64,000 bases of DNA from Bettongia penicillata ogilbyi (GCA_023548195.1 JAJHZJ010000421.1:1-64000), one strand, 5' to 3'. Numbered from the stretch's first letter, positions 41,627 to 54,690 are shown. The notes: generated from the sequence alone by a model not told the origin. Numbers and translations are program-made.

Positions 41627-44226
41627 CTTTTCCATTGATTATTAAATTTATTTATTTAACTTTTAATATTTATTTTCACAAAATTTTGAGTTCCAAATTT
41701 ATTTCTCCCCCTCCCCCCACCCCAAAACAACGAACATTCTAATTGGTCCTATCACCAATCTGCCCTCCCTTCTAACAACCCTCCCTTCCCCTGTCCCCCT
41801 CTTTTCTTTTGTCCTGTAGGGCCAGGTAACTTCCTCTACCCCATTATCTGTATTTCTTATTTCCTAGTAGCAAGAACAATACTCGACAGTTGTTCCTCAA
41901 ACTCAGACTTCCAATTTCTCTTCATCCCTCCCTCCCCACTCATTCCCTTTGGGAAGGCAAGGAATTCAATATAGGCCATATCTGTGTAGTTTTGCAAATG
42001 ACTTCCATAATGGTCATGTTGAATAAGACTAACTATATTTCCCTCTATCCTATCCTGCCCCCATTTCTTCTACTCCCTCTTTTGATCCTATCCCTCCCCA
42101 AGTGTGTTGACTTCAAATTGCTCCCTCCTCCCACTACCCTCAATTCCATCATCCCCCCTGCTTATCCTCTTCTCCCCAACTGTCCTGTATTGTAAGGTAG
42201 TTTTTCATACCAAAATGAGTGTGCATTTTATTCTTTCTTTTAGTGGAATGTGATGAGAGTAAGCTTCATGTTTTTCTCTCACCTCCCCTCTTTTTCCTTC
42301 CACTGAAAACTCTTTTGCTTGCCTCTTTTATGAGAGATAATTTGCCCCATTCCATTACTCCCTTTTTCCTCCCAATATATTTCTCTCTCACCGCTTATTT
42401 CCATTTTTTAAAGATATGATCCCATCCTATTCAATTCACTCTGTGCTCTCTGACTCTGTGTGTGCATGCGTTTCCCCTGAAGTATTATACTCAGTTTTGC
42501 TGGGTAGGTGATTCTTGGTTTGAGTCCTAGTTCCTTTGACTTCTGGAATATCCTATTCCACACCCTTTGATCCCTTAATGTAGAAGCTGCTAGATCTTGT
42601 GTTATCCTGATTTTATTTCCACAATACTGGAATTGTTTCTTTCTAGAAGCTTGCAATATTTTCTCCTTGACCTGGGAACTCTAGAATTTGACCACAATGT
42701 TCCTAGTAGTTTCTCTTTTTGGATCTCTTCCCAGTGGTGATTGGTGGATTCTTTCAATACTTATTTTGTCCCCTGGTTCTAGAATGTCAGGGCAGTTTTC
42801 CTTGATCATTTCATGAAAGATGATGTCTAGGCTCTTTTTGTGATCATGGCTTTCAGGGAGTCCCATAATTTTTAAATTGTCTCTCCTGGATATGTTTTCC
42901 AGGTCAGTTGTTTTTCCAATGAGATATTTCACATTCTCTTCCATTTTTTCATTCTTTTGGTTTTGTTTTGTAATTTCTTGGTTTCTCATAAAGTCCATTC
43001 TAATTTTTAAGCAACTATTTCCTTCAGTGAGCTTTTGGACCTCCTTTTCCATTTGGCTAATTCTGCTTTTGAAAGCATTCTTCTCCTCATTGGCTTTTTG
43101 AACCTCTTTTGCCAATTAATCGAGCCTATTTTTCAAGGTGTTGCTTTCTTCAGCATTTTTTTGATTCCCCTTTAGCAAAGTGTTGACCTACTTTTCTTGC
43201 TTTTCTTACATCTCTCTCGCTTCTCTTCCCATTTTTTCCTTTACCTCTCTCACTTGATTTTCAAAATCCTTTTTGAGCTCTTCCATGGCCTGAGATCATT
43301 GAATATTTATTTTGGATGTTGGGGATACAGAAGCCTTGACTTCTGTGTCTTTACCTGATGGTAAGCATTGTTCTTCCTCATCTGAAAGGATGGGAAGAGA
43401 TATCTGTTCACCAAGAAAGTAACCTTCTATGGTCTTATTTTTTTTTCTTTTTGGGGGCATTTTCCCAACCAGTTACTTGACTTTCGGGTCCTTTGTCAAG
43501 AGTAGGGTACACTCTGGGAATCTGTGAGATCTCAGTTCCTCCAAGGTGGCACGATCAAGCTTGTACTGGTCTGGATGCAGAGAGGGATTTTTGTGCCGAG
43601 AATTTTAGCAGATACCTCTCCACAGCCTCTTGCTCTCCAATTCTGCCAAGTCAGCACTGGGGCCTGATTTTCAGAGAAGCTGGATGGGCAGAGCCACCAT
43701 TCAGTGTGAGACAAAGAACAGCTTGGCCAGGGCCTCCACCCAGGGCTGAGGTAAGACTCAGCTCTTCAGTGCCCCCAAGTGTTGGAGTTTTTACACTCCA
43801 TCAGTGGCATGGTCTGTACCAGCTGCTGTGCAGCCTTTGTGGCTGCTGCCTGCTGCTAGAGCTATGGGAAGGCCCTTCTCCCTTCCTGACCAGCTGATAA
43901 AACCTCATCACTGACCTTTGGCAACTGTGGGCTGAAGGATCTGAGGGCCCGCTGCTACGACTGGAGAATCAACCCCCAAGGTGTCCTCCTCCCAGAGTCT
44001 CAGCCAGGGTTGAGCTGGGCTCTGTGCTCAGGTCTGAGTCTGGTGCAACTAATGTTTCCATGAGCCTTTCAGGTCACCATGGGCTGGAAATCTCCTCCAC
44101 TCTATTGTTCTCCACTTATGCTGCTCCAGAATTTGTTGAGAGTCCCTCTCTACAGGAATTTTATGGGTTGTGGGGGGAGACCCTGTGTAAGTGTGTCTTT
44201 CTAGTCTGCCATCTTGACTCCGCCCA
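41627..44226 (-). mobile_element. HAL1-C (half-L1) with perfect 16-base duplication
   Basis: Minus-strand copy from 44226 (complement of CTTGACTCCGCCC) to the T-rich end at 41627, about 2.6 kb, with a 5' UTR (44226-43461), ORF1 (43460-42408) and a 3' UTR. TAGGTTCCTTTATTTT occurs perfectly at 41611-41626 and 44227-44242, so this is a clean target-site duplication. No ORF2 is present. It is closely related to HAL1-B. The 3' UTR lacks the TG/CA microsatellite expansion seen in HAL1-B. Confidence 0.88.
42408..43460 (-). pseudogene. HAL1-C ORF1, broken
   Basis: The start at 43460 is the conserved MP-type start (complement of GGGCATTTTCCC). Open stretches remain at 43115-42681 (AKEVQKANEEKNAFKSRISQM, QKLTEGNSCLKIRMDFM, LIGKTTDLENISRRDNLKIMGLPES) and 42656-42408 (QYCGNKIRITQDLAASTLRDQ, then PAKLSIILQGKRM). 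A stop at 43118-43120 and another break around 42660-42680 interrupt it. The order is coiled coil, RRM and C-terminal domain, as for L1 ORF1p. Confidence 0.78.
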
Positions 44227-44248
44227 TAGGTTCCTTTATTTTAAAGTT

Positions 44249-44490
44249 AGGTGGTGGAGTGGATTGCAAGTTGGGTCTGGTGGTAGGACAATTCGTCATC
44301 TTGAGTTAAAATATGACCTCAAACACTTACCATTTGACCATGATTAAGTCACTTAACCCTATTTGCCTCAGTTTCCTTATCTGTAAAATGAAGAGGAGAA
44401 GGAAATGGAAAACCACTGTAGGACTTCTCTCAATAAAACACCAAATGAGGTCACAAAAACCTGGACATGATTGAACAATAAAACATCATT
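44249..44490 (+). mobile_element. tRNA-derived SINE with RTE-like tail
   Basis: It opens with a degenerate tRNA-like head (GGTGGAGTGGATTGCAAG, then an ATGACCTCAAACACTTACCATTTGACC segment near 44310-44340). A CORE-type middle follows (CTCAGTTTCCTTATCTGTAAAATG), then GGAAAACCACTG. It ends AAATGAGGTCACAAAAACCTGGACATGATTGAACAATAAAA. The last part resembles the 3' end of RTE/BovB LINEs, which suggests mobilisation by an RTE-type enzyme. A BovB-like LINE is present at 63435. Confidence 0.6.
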
Positions 44491-44667
44491 TTTTTTAAAG
44501 AAAAATTAAAAACAGCAACAACTAAGCCTGCAAGATATGAAATTGATTTCTCAAAGTCACATATCTAAAATAACAGAACTGGGATGGAAACCAGTCTCTA
44601 TATCTCCAAATGGTCTTGTTCCTAGAAATCCTAGGGACATAGCACATTTTTTTTCTTTTCCCTTTGG

Positions 44668-44670
<3 letters not shown>

Positions 44671-44721
<51 letters not shown>
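44671..44721. repeat. (TA) microsatellite, about 25 units
   Basis: Uninterrupted TA repeat after CTTTGGGTG. It is likely to vary in length and is self-complementary. Confidence 0.95.
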
Positions 44722-44723
<2 letters not shown>

Positions 44724-46462
44724 TTATATCTTTTTGGTCTCTGTCCTTTTTTTCCCCTTTTGCTTGTTTGTTTAATTAGCCCTTTCTGTTGTCATCTTTA
44801 CATACTGAGAGGACAAAGAAGTAGAGTATAGATTTCCCCAATCTTCTCCCTATTTCAAACTCTCTGGATATAATGATGGCAAAATTTAATGACAGCATAG
44901 TGATCAAGCTCGTTTCTCAGAGGGGCACTTTTCTGAAGCTATTTGAGCTGTTTTTAATGTTTTAGTGTCTTGGGTCACTGGAAAGGTGGGGGATGTTTGA
45001 ATTCTCTTCTTTTTTGTGGCTATGGGTACATTTCAACACTGCCTTCTTGGCTTTCAAGGTCTTGAACTTGGCTTCTCTCTTGGGGGTGGGGTGTTGAACA
45101 AAGGCTTCCTTCTATGCCTTAAGTCACATCTTTGGTGAAAGGCAACACTCAGTCTTAAGTAGGGAGAGAAAGAGCCCAGTGTATTGGTCCAGATTGCTTT
45201 GGAATGGATGATCAGATCAAGGCAGGAGAGAATCAGTCAGAAAATGTATATAAACAAGAAATTCTGATTTCTTTTTGTTCATACTTTATTACAAAAAAAA
45301 TCCTCAATCTCCCAGACAAACAATTTCTTCTCTTATATTTTAGTAACATGCCCAGATACCTTGTTGATAACAAGGATTAAAACTGAATTCATGTGTATTA
45401 TCTTATTTTCCAAACTATAACTAAAGTTGACTTTATAATCATTGTTTTTAAGCATTTAATTATTGAAAGTTTCCAGTTGATCATTTCACCCACACAAGTT
45501 AAAAATATAATTTTCTATTTCCAAGCACTACAGCTGCTACTTTAGACTTGTACCCAGTCTGATATCACTAAACAGCAATAAATTTGCAATTAGCTTGTGG
45601 TTGTAATTAATTAATTTATATTTGGGTGGTAAAACTAATGTGCTAATTCAATGAGAAGATTTCATATTATAATTTTCTCACAAGGCTCAGTGTATCTTTT
45701 TTGTTATCTCATACTAAAAGTTGTATCATTATCTAGACAGTCACTAATTAACCTAAATTCTTCTTCCCACCACCTGAAATTAGCCCCTTAGCTCATAACC
45801 ATGTAATTATTTTACAGAGAAGACAGCTAGACCTAATAGTTTATTAGTACAAACAGAAATAGTTGTAATGATTTGTCACATCTTGGCTGATAGTAAGAGC
45901 ATGTTGAAATGTGACCAAAGCAATAATTAATGACCTATACTGAAAGACAGAATAGTCCTGTTAGCTCTACTCAACTCAAAAATCATGGGTTCAAATTCCA
46001 ATTCTGCTACCTATTGCCTATGGGAACTGGGACAAATGAAATTTTCACTTATTTCAGTGGCAAAATGAGAAATAAATGAGAAATAAAGTAATAAGTATTT
46101 TAATCACTTATTATGTTGCAAGGTTAAATCCTGGAAATATAAAGAGAAGCTTGGAATAAACAAGCTTGTGTATGCATATGTACATAATAATGTAAAATCT
46201 GATAGAAAGTAAGGCCCCTATAATCTCCAGAAAGGGAGATAATAAAAGCTTCATTTACAATGTGTCATTTGAACCAAGCTTTGAAGGAAATCAGGGATTC
46301 CAAGAGGCAGAAGTAAGTAGGAAGAACATTCCAGTGATTGGAAGAGTTGGGGTGCATAAGTGAAAAGTAATGCAATGGTACAAAGAGAGGAAAATGAGTG
46401 TCAAAGGTGAAGAAATATTTGAAGGGCAGTATGGATGGAGTGTTGAGAATATATGGGGAATG
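44722..46462. other. Mostly unique 1.7 kb with a CORE-SINE scrap
   Basis: Segment 45950-46075 resembles a tRNA-derived CORE-type SINE (GGGTTCAAATTCCAATTCTGCTACC line). Segment 46240-46420 has the look of another old repeat (a GGAAATCAGGGATTCCAAGAG line). The rest is unique AT-rich DNA. No gene is seen. Confidence 0.45.
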
Positions 46463-47250
46463 GAAGATGATAATGTTGGTGAAGATGTGAGAGAGTTGGA
46501 ACACTACTTCATTGTTGGTGGAGCTGTGAGCTGATCCAGCCATTCTGGACAGCAATTTGGAACTATGCCCAAAAAGCCTACAAAATGTGCATACCCATTG
46601 ACCCAACAATATCTAGGCTGTATTCCCAAGAGATCATAAAAATGGGAAAGGGTCCTACATGCATAAAAATATTTACAGCAGCTCACTTTGTGGTGTTCAA
46701 AAACTGGAAATCAAGGGAATGTCCATCATTTGGGGAATGATTGAATAAGTTGTGGTATATGAATGTAATGGGATACTATAAGAAATCATGAACAGGAAGA
46801 CTTCAAAGAGTCCTGGAAGGACTTATGTGAACTGATGCTGAGTGAAAAGGAGCAGAATCAGGAGAACTTTGTACACAGAAATAGCCACAATGTGGAAGGA
46901 ATTTTTCTGGTAGACAGTCCTTCACAGCAATTCAAGGACTTAAAAAAATCCTAATGGACTCTGAGGCAAAGCACCTTCCACATCCAGAGAAAGAATTATG
47001 GCACTGGATCACAGAATGAAGCAGACCACTTTCTCTTGTGTTATGTTTTGTTTGGTTTTATGATTTCTCCCATTATTTTAATTCTTTTATGCATAAAGAC
47101 TAAAATGAAAATATCTTTAATAGGAATGTATGTGTATAACCTATATAACATTACTTGCCATCTCAGGGATGGAATGGGGAGGATGGGGAGCCAGTGGAAA
47201 TAAAGCTGCAGTGGCAAGTTATGACTGGGTTTTGAATTATTTAAAATAAT
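46463..47250 (+). mobile_element. L1 3' end fragment
   Basis: C-terminal ORF2 scraps (complementary to CATTGTTGGTGGAGCTGTGAGC-type lines, matching the region near 11640-11720) lead into the 3' UTR. The UTR carries TTTTATGATTTCTCCCATT and TATGTGTATAACCTATAT. There is no intact coding frame. A severely 5'-truncated L1 is typical of this genome. Confidence 0.68.
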
Positions 47251-47529
47251 AAATACAGAATTTTACATTTAATACTAGTGATTATAGGGTACCACCAAAG
47301 TTTATTGAGTAGAAAGGGTTACATAGCTGAATTCATGCCCTAGAAAATTATTTTGCCAACTATGTGAAGGATAGATTTGATTGGAAAGATATTTGAAGAA
47401 AGTAGAACCATTAGAAGGCAATTACAATTGTCTAAGCAAGAGATGACTAGGGCTGAAAGCTGGATGTTGATTTAGTGGAAAGTAAAGGATAATCAATGCA
47501 TGTAAGATTAAAAGGAAAGCAGGAAACTG

Positions 47530-48257
47530 GGTAGGGGGAAGTATTTTACAATAAGTTCCTCTGATAAAGGAATTATTTCTCAAATATATAGAGAACTGAA
47601 TCAAATTTATAAGAATATGGGTTATTCTACAATTGATCAATGGTCAGAGGATATAAGCAAGTAGATTAAAGAAGAGATCAAAGCTATCTATAAAAATATA
47701 CTATATATGAAAAATGTTCTTAAACAACTATTCAATAGAGAAATGCAAATGAAAGCAATTCTGAGGTACTACCTCACACTTATAAGATTAGTTAGCTACT
47801 ATGACAGGAGAAGAAAATGGCAAATGGAGGGAATTTTGGGGAAATGTTGGAGAGAATTTGGAGGGAACACTGTTGGTGAAAATGTCACCTAATCCGACCA
47901 TTTTGGAGAGCAATTTATAACTATTCTCAAAAAGGACTATTGAACTTTAATATAGCAGTATTAGTTCTGTAACCCGAAAGAGATATATCAAAAAAAAAAT
48001 TAAAAAAGAAAAAATAGCTATATGTATAAAAATATTCCTAACATCTCATTTGTAGTACTGAACATTGTAATTGTAATTGGAAAATGTAGAATTGGAAATT
48101 GAGGAGATGCCCATTAATTGGGGAATGGCTGAACAATTTGTAAAACATGATTGTGATGGAATACTATTATGTTATAAGAAATGATAAGCCAAATGGTTTC
48201 AGAAAAACCTGGAAAGAGTTACAAGAGCTGATGCTGAGTGAAGTTAGTGGAGCCAGT
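47530..48257 (+). mobile_element. L1 ORF2 C-terminus and 3' UTR, upstream of LTR
   Basis: The reading SDKGIISQIYRELNQIYKN (about 47565) is the C-terminal part of L1 ORF2 that also occurs at 11380-11470. After it come a REMQMKAILRYYLTLIR line near 47740 and the 3' UTR. It is cut at 48257 by a solo LTR and continues at 48733. Confidence 0.72.
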
Positions 48258-48727
48258 TGTAGTACCAATGTGAAATTCACAGTGTCCACAGCAGTTGTAT
48301 CACAGCACAACTCAGAATCACAAAATACTACAGACTCTCCACATGGAAGACAGAACCAAAACATTTATTCAGACACCAGAAAGCCAAATCCATGAAAGTA
48401 ACAAAAATCTATACATAATAATAATGCAGAGAAAACTTGCCCCCTGCTAGGCTTCCCACAAACCAGCTCTATTAAACAAATCCAGAAACAGGTTCATCTT
48501 AAACAAAATCACAGACAAGCTCTTTCACTCACACTAGCCAGTAGCCTGCATCCTTCCTAGTCCTGACTGCTCTTAAGACTAACCTCCTCTCAGCTCTGCT
48601 CCAGCTCCACCTCTTCCTGTTCTACTCATTCAGCAATCTCCTCCTACTACAGTGCCCTCATGACTCAGGCAGGTTACATGGCCCTAATAATGAATATGAC
48701 ACATTTTCCATTTAAATTACCATTGCA
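48258..48727 (-). mobile_element. Solo LTR, copy 3, with CCAGT duplication
   Basis: 470 bases beginning TGTAGTACC and ending CCATTGCA. CCAGT occurs at 48253-48257 and again at 48728-48732, so the 5-base duplication is perfect. The complement of 48364-48369 is an AATAAA signal. It is inserted in the 3' UTR of an L1. It aligns with copies 1 and 2 through the CCAAAACATTTATTCAGA block. Confidence 0.88.
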
Positions 48728-48732
48728 CCAGT

Positions 48733-49010
48733 AAAATACTGTACATAATAACATCAATATTGTACAATGATCAACTATGAATGATTTAGTTATTCTTAGC
48801 AATACAGTAATTCAAGACACTTTCCAATGACTATTGATGGAAAATTCTATTCATCTACAGAACAGGGAAAAAGTTGAAGAGGCTTGAACACAGATTGAAG
48901 CATACATTTTTTACTGTAATTGTCTTTTTCATAGTCTGTTTTTTTTTCTTTTGTAACGCAGCTAATATGGAAATGTTTTGCATGGCAATATATGAATATT
49001 CTATAATAAG
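48733..49010 (+). mobile_element. L1 3' UTR, after LTR
   Basis: Continues the L1 interrupted at 48257, with an AACACAGATTGAAGCATAC line near 48890 and AATATGGAAATGTTTTGCATG near 48966 that match the L1 3' UTR. It fades into AT-rich DNA near 49010. Confidence 0.65.
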
Positions 49011-50544
49011 TAAATGGAAAGAGGAATAAAAGAAAATACAAGGCATAGATGATATAGCTACAATATATGCATAAAGAGATAAATTATATGGATAAATAAA
49101 CACACATCAATTACAAATGATAATATATGTATATTTTGTGTATATATATATAGTGCATAAATGTATGTAAAAATGTTTATGCATACATATATATTATATA
49201 TATACATATTAATTAAATCCATTGGAATTTATGAGAACAACAATTGAGAGCATAAAAAAGAAAAAAAAGAACATAGGAAAATGCTTTGTTAAACAATGAT
49301 CATTAGGCAGAATAAGAATGATAGTTCACTGAAGGAGACAGAGAAGATAAGCAGAATACCAAAAGAGAAGTGTCACACATATATGTGTGTGTGTGCAAGT
49401 GTGTATGTGTGTACACACACATATCAGAAAAAAAAATAGTGCAAAATACTAAAGAGAGGTGAAGAAAGGTGAACACTGAGGTATGTCTCAGATTTGTCAG
49501 TTAAGAGAATGTTAATTTTGGGGATGGGTTATGAGGTTTGAAATCAGATTGCAAGGAGAAAAAGAATCCAGCCTTTCTTACATCATATGGATTACATTAG
49601 GCTTAAATCTTCTCTCCTCACCCAGTAAGTAATTCCCCCAAAATGCCCAGGTCTTCCTAGTCTTGTCAATTTATCCTTCAAAATATGTCTCTTATCCTTC
49701 CTCCCTCTATCACTTATACAACTACTTTAGTTCAGGACTTTATCACCTCTTGCCTATAATAATAGTACAATAGCCTACTAATTTGTGTACCCAGTTCAGT
49801 TTCACTGGTTTCCAAATATCCTCTTCTTAGTACAATAAGGCATTAGAAGAGGAAAGCAATGAAAAACTCAAGAAATCAAATGAGATACATAAGAGAAAAA
49901 AATTAAACTGTACTCCTCTCTCTTGTTTTATATGAGACTTTTGCAGATGATTTGTATTTTGAAAGGGCCCTGCTATCTGTGATAGCGGTGCCCAAATTGT
50001 TCTTTATTATTGTACAATAAAGACCCCAGTGACGCTGCATCATTTGAAATTATAGTTACAGTATCTTGGTTTCTCATATTATAGATTCATGAGCAGAGTG
50101 ACAACGCAGAACAAAAGATAAAGAAAATCCTCACAAGGAAACTCTACAAATATGTAACTGGAAGAACTTAGTTTTCATGCAGTGTAAGAAAAATGAAAAC
50201 TTTTCTTCCTTAAAAATTTAGAAGTTGATTTAGAATGGAAACTGGTTAAGCATTTTTAAATTATATATTCATTTTAATTCTAACTTCTGTTCTTAGTTCA
50301 GGTCACCTAAAGTCAAACAATCAATTTAGAATCAGAGAGAGGGAAAGGAACTGCTTAAGTGATCCAAAAACATTGATATTATTATATCAGGGAGTGAGAC
50401 TGCTACTCCATTGGTATAGGAATGTCTCAGGGAAGGACATTTGCTTTTCCAAGGTAGGTAAGAATGTATAGCCTTAAAAAATTATTTGGAGCACTAAGAA
50501 ATTTTGAGCCTTCCTTATATTGGGTCATACACCTGTTGTGCATC
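49011..50544. other. AT-rich DNA with TA and TG microsatellites
   Basis: TA-rich patches occur at about 49117-49210. TG/CA repeats at about 49376-49425 form a loose inverted pair (CACACATATATGTGTGTG). No gene is visible, and no named repeat beyond these. Confidence 0.5.
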
Positions 50545-51020
50545 CTTTTTTTTCTCAAAGGACTTATGACATTACGGGGTGATGTCTTGAGTTGCATGTG
50601 AATTGGATTTAAGTGTGGCAGATTTGCCCAAAATCATCAGCCTCACTCTTTCATCCTGAATCATCAAAAGTCTAGTGGCAGAACAGGAGTAAGATACGTG
50701 GGAATGGCTCAAGATGGAGTACATAAGATTGGTTTCTTTGATGCCTGACCAAGCTCTAAAGTCCTTCACAACACTGGTCTTCATGACCATTGGAACAAAA
50801 TTTCTCATGTATGGAGTAGGCATCCACTTAATATACTAACAGGTTTAATGCCTGTTGCTTATCAACAACCTAATTCAACTTCTCTGCCAAGATGGTTTAC
50901 TGCGGTGTGGCAACTATGTATGCTGCAGCTTCTTGGAGTCATGAGTGAGAATTGAGTGACCAGTTAGACACCAGAGGTAGATGAGCATCCTTGCAAAGGG
51001 CAAGTGTCCATACCAGAAGT
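50545..51020 (-). mobile_element. SINE-like repeat related to the APE-type LINE
   Basis: Runs from TCTCAAAGGACTTATGAC to about 51020, aligning with 26690-27080. The left end has a GACTTATGACATTACGGGG line that resembles the 3' terminus of the LINE at 1384 (GAAGAGGACCAAAAATGACA). A repeat made of the LINE's terminal parts without its ORF fits a non-autonomous partner. Confidence 0.5.
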
Positions 51021-51279
51021 GCTAGTTAGCTCTCCTGAATAGCTCATATACAGGGTAATACACCTACTGTGGGTGAAAAGGGGAATAAAGGCAGAACTTC
51101 CTGATTTTGAGGATAATTGTTTTCTACAACATATTGGAAAATCAAATGATCCAGTCTTTTAAAAGAATTAATTTATTATATTATTTACTAGAAAAAATTG
51201 CATAGAGGCCTACATGCAAACCCCTATTATAGATAAAAATAATAGATGACCAGTTATGAAAGAATTATGAAAGGATGAC

Positions 51280-51565
51280 TGATTGAAATCTAACCTTTGA
51301 TATTTAATATCTAGAGACCTTTGATAAGTCACTAAACCACTCTAGGGCTCATGGTACTCATCTAAAAGGGCTGGACTTGATGGTCTCTGAGTTCCTTCCA
51401 GCTCTGCATGTAAAACCATATGATGATTCTAAATATTTTTTCAACACTACTACATATCTTGTAGGTCCTTTGCTGGAAGTTAAAGAAACAAATAGAAAAA
51501 GGAAGAAGGTCCCTGATCTTAATGAATTTACATTCCCCTGGGGGAAGGAGAAGAACAAATTAAAG
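51280..51565 (+). repeat. CORE-type SINE followed by an L2-like scrap
   Basis: Segment 51280-51430 has GGGCTGGACTTGATGGTCTCTG followed by TTCCTTCCAGCTCTGC, typical of marsupial CORE-SINEs. Segment 51455-51560 contains TTGATAT-type and GAATTTACATTCCCCTGGG lines typical of old mammalian LINE/SINE ends. Both are diverged. Confidence 0.5.
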
Positions 51566-54500
51566 GATACAAATATCTATATATAGACAAATATAGCAAA
51601 TATAGAAACCAATCATGAAATGATTGGGAAGTGCCACTTACAACTACGGGAAATCACAAAACTCCACATTAAGTAGGAGTAAGGTTTACCTTAGATTTTT
51701 AGAGAAGGTAAACATGTCTCTCATTAGGAATAGCCTCTATAAGGCTATTAAGATGAGGAATGGCATATAAGGAGAAAGAGAAAGACAGATAGGGAGATTA
51801 TCTACTTATCAATGTGCTTAATTTGCTGAGGGTAATTGCGATTGCATTTAGAGTATGACCCCAAGTCCCCTTAGTTTTTCAGTAATATGTTGAGAAATCT
51901 TTCAATTCAATAGTCTGAGAAATGAAACATGGAAATTTGATTGATGCATTGAATGATTTTTCCTTAGATAATAATAAGCTCATTGTAAGACACCAATTTG
52001 TTGTGCATCTGATATGATCAAATATTTACTTTCGTACTTCAAAAGATTCCATATTTCATCATAGATTTCTCACTAATAGTGGTCAGATATCCTCATTCTG
52101 TCTCAATACATGCATTTCAATCATTTTTTAATAGTATATCTCACATAGAGTCGCCATCCAAAATGAGAAAACATTGTATCTTGCTCCTTTTTGTTTATTT
52201 CTAAGGATACAATGTCTCCTAAGTGCATGTTTATTGTTCTGTACACTATGTTACATTTCCTGCCAATCAAGAAATCACCTGAAGAGAAATAACAATTCTG
52301 GTAGTAGACATTTGATGGGTAATCTGTTATGGTATGAAGCATGCAATAGTGTTCAGAACTTAGATTCCACAATCAACACTTCTCACTGTATGAGATGACC
52401 TGACAAATTATGTGATCGTTGTGTTCCTAATTTTCATCATATAAAAGAGTAGAAAAGCACTTTTGATCTATTTCATGTGTTTGTTTTAAAGATAGTCATT
52501 TGTTAAAACCTAAAATGTTACATAAATGTGAATTATTAATTAATACATAATGAAGAATTTGAGGGTTATAAACAGACATTAGGGATAATCAATTTAACTG
52601 CCAAGTCATTGTACAAATGGGGAAATGAGACACAGAATAAATGACTTTCCCAAGGTCATATACCTAAATAGAGAAAATATTTTAAGTGTTCTCATTAAAA
52701 AGGCATTCTGCAAGTTAAGAATATGGTAAGTAATATACTATCAGTTCAGTATATTTTCAGGTGAAATTTTAAATTAGGAACATTGGTGTGAATATGAAAT
52801 GACCAGAAGTAATTTACCTTCCTCTATGCTTTTTAGATATGTACAACAATTTCGTCAAATACTCATTTAGAAGGAAAATTTTGTTTTTTAAATCACTGTC
52901 TGAAAATTTCAAACTGATCAAACGTGTTTTTGTTATATGAAGAATACATATGAATTAGAACAATTGGAAGAATTATTTGCTTATCTATATTCCTAAAGAA
53001 ATTACCATATTTTGATCATTATAAAACTTCAGATTAATCACAGTCCTAGGAGATTTTATGATCTGAACAATCCTTACAAGAAACACAAATCAGAGCTGCA
53101 ATATCCTTGGCAGGCAGTTGCCATCAAACTTCTTCTTGAAGGATTCCAGGGAAGAGAATTCAATATCTTAAACGAGCCTTTTCATTAAATTTTTGTTCAG
53201 AGGTAGGCTTTTATTAAATTATTACTGAAAGGATAATTTTTCCTCATATAAATTTGGAACTTGCCTTTCAATCTTTGTTTATAAAACCATAAATTTCATA
53301 GTTGCAACATATTATAAATGATTCTAATTCTGTGCTCCAAAGTAGAGCAAATATGACTAATACCTCTTCCATATATCAAACCAGTTTATGTATTTTTAGC
53401 ATGCCATATCATACCACAGTATTTTCTTCTCTAGTATAAACATTTCCATTGCCTTTAACTTATCTCATGTAAGATATATACGCCTTTCCGGTCCTGGTCT
53501 TTTCCTCCGGGATCATTTCAACATGACAGTATACAGTCCTAAGTTGTAGTGCCAAAAACAAATGTAATGCTGCAGAGGCAGTTTAATCAAGAATGAGTTC
53601 AGCAATATTTTCACTTCAATTTCTTTGAACAATTTACTTCTATTAAAGGAACCCCAGATAACATCCTAAACATTGATTTATAAAAAAGCTTTTGCTCTCA
53701 TTTGTAAAAAAATACAAGAGAACTTCACAGAATATTAAAAGTTTTATCACCTCTGAAGGTTTTCACCTCTGAAGTTTTATGACCTGTGAAGTTTTATCAC
53801 CTCTGATTGTGGTAGACAAAAATTTGCAGAAAACTTGGTGGGGGATTTAATTACATAAGATCCACTCAAGAATTCATCAGTTAAGGACAATAAATAGATG
53901 AAAAAGGAAACACACAAATGAAAATTTCTTCGATTATCAACTCACATCATCAATAGCAGTGAAGTCATGATATTTAGATTCTAGGACTCGAATCACTAAT
54001 GTGTTAGAAGCTGGAGACACAGTACTTAAGAAGATGAAGAAAAGCAGGAACACACAGTGTACATATAGAGAAAATTCATGTGAATTTGATACAATCTTAA
54101 AAGCAATGGAAAATTTTATTTTCTTACAAGATATCTGAAAGAAGTGATATTAATAATCAGTAAAAAATATATAAAATTAAAAAGATAATTGAGATGACCA
54201 ATAACTAATAAACTATATGTTATTTTTTATTTCCATAAAATCATTGTAGGAATAATATACATATATATTAAGATTACTTTTGAAAAAAGGATAAGGTAAC
54301 CCAAGCCTTTGTAAATGATAACCTGTAGCATACTTTTAACAACTGGCTGAAAGATTCAGAGAACAGAGTCCATTTTGATTAAAGTTTGTCAATTATATTT
54401 AAGTGATTCAAGAGAACAATGTGCAATTTCTCCCAAAAGACATTTCCTGGGTATATGATTTGAATTCTTCATAAAAGCAGCAGAGGTGACTATTAAACAA

Positions 54501-54589
54501 TTGTTAGCTGTGTCCAATTAGGTATATAATAGGAAATACATAAGTTCACCAAAAAATTCACTACTTGTTTTAATAAAGGATGAATTAAT
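51566..54589. other. 3 kb mostly unique DNA
   Basis: AT-rich. Segment 52580-52690 resembles the reverse strand of MIR (AAATGGGGAAATGAGACACAG line). No exon-like frame was found. The 74- to 83-codon open frames here carry no known motif. Confidence 0.45.
53741..53806. repeat. Small tandem repeat, four units of about 17 bases
   Basis: GTTTTATCACCTCTGAA occurs with variations four times in a row: full, shortened, ATGACCTGTGAA variant, then full again. It is a local minisatellite. Confidence 0.8.
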
Positions 54590-54690
54590 GGGGCAAATAT
54601 TAAGTACTTTATATATTGAAAGCACTGTACTAAGCACTGAAAATATAAATTGAAAAGTAATGTAGTACCTCCTCTCAAGAAATTCATGAT
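54590..54690 (+). repeat. L2/MIR-like scrap
   Basis: AAGCACTGTACTAAGCACTGAAAATATAAATTG resembles the mammalian L2-type 3' end (count of storage, then event, then a frequent event). It is short and old. Confidence 0.4.
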
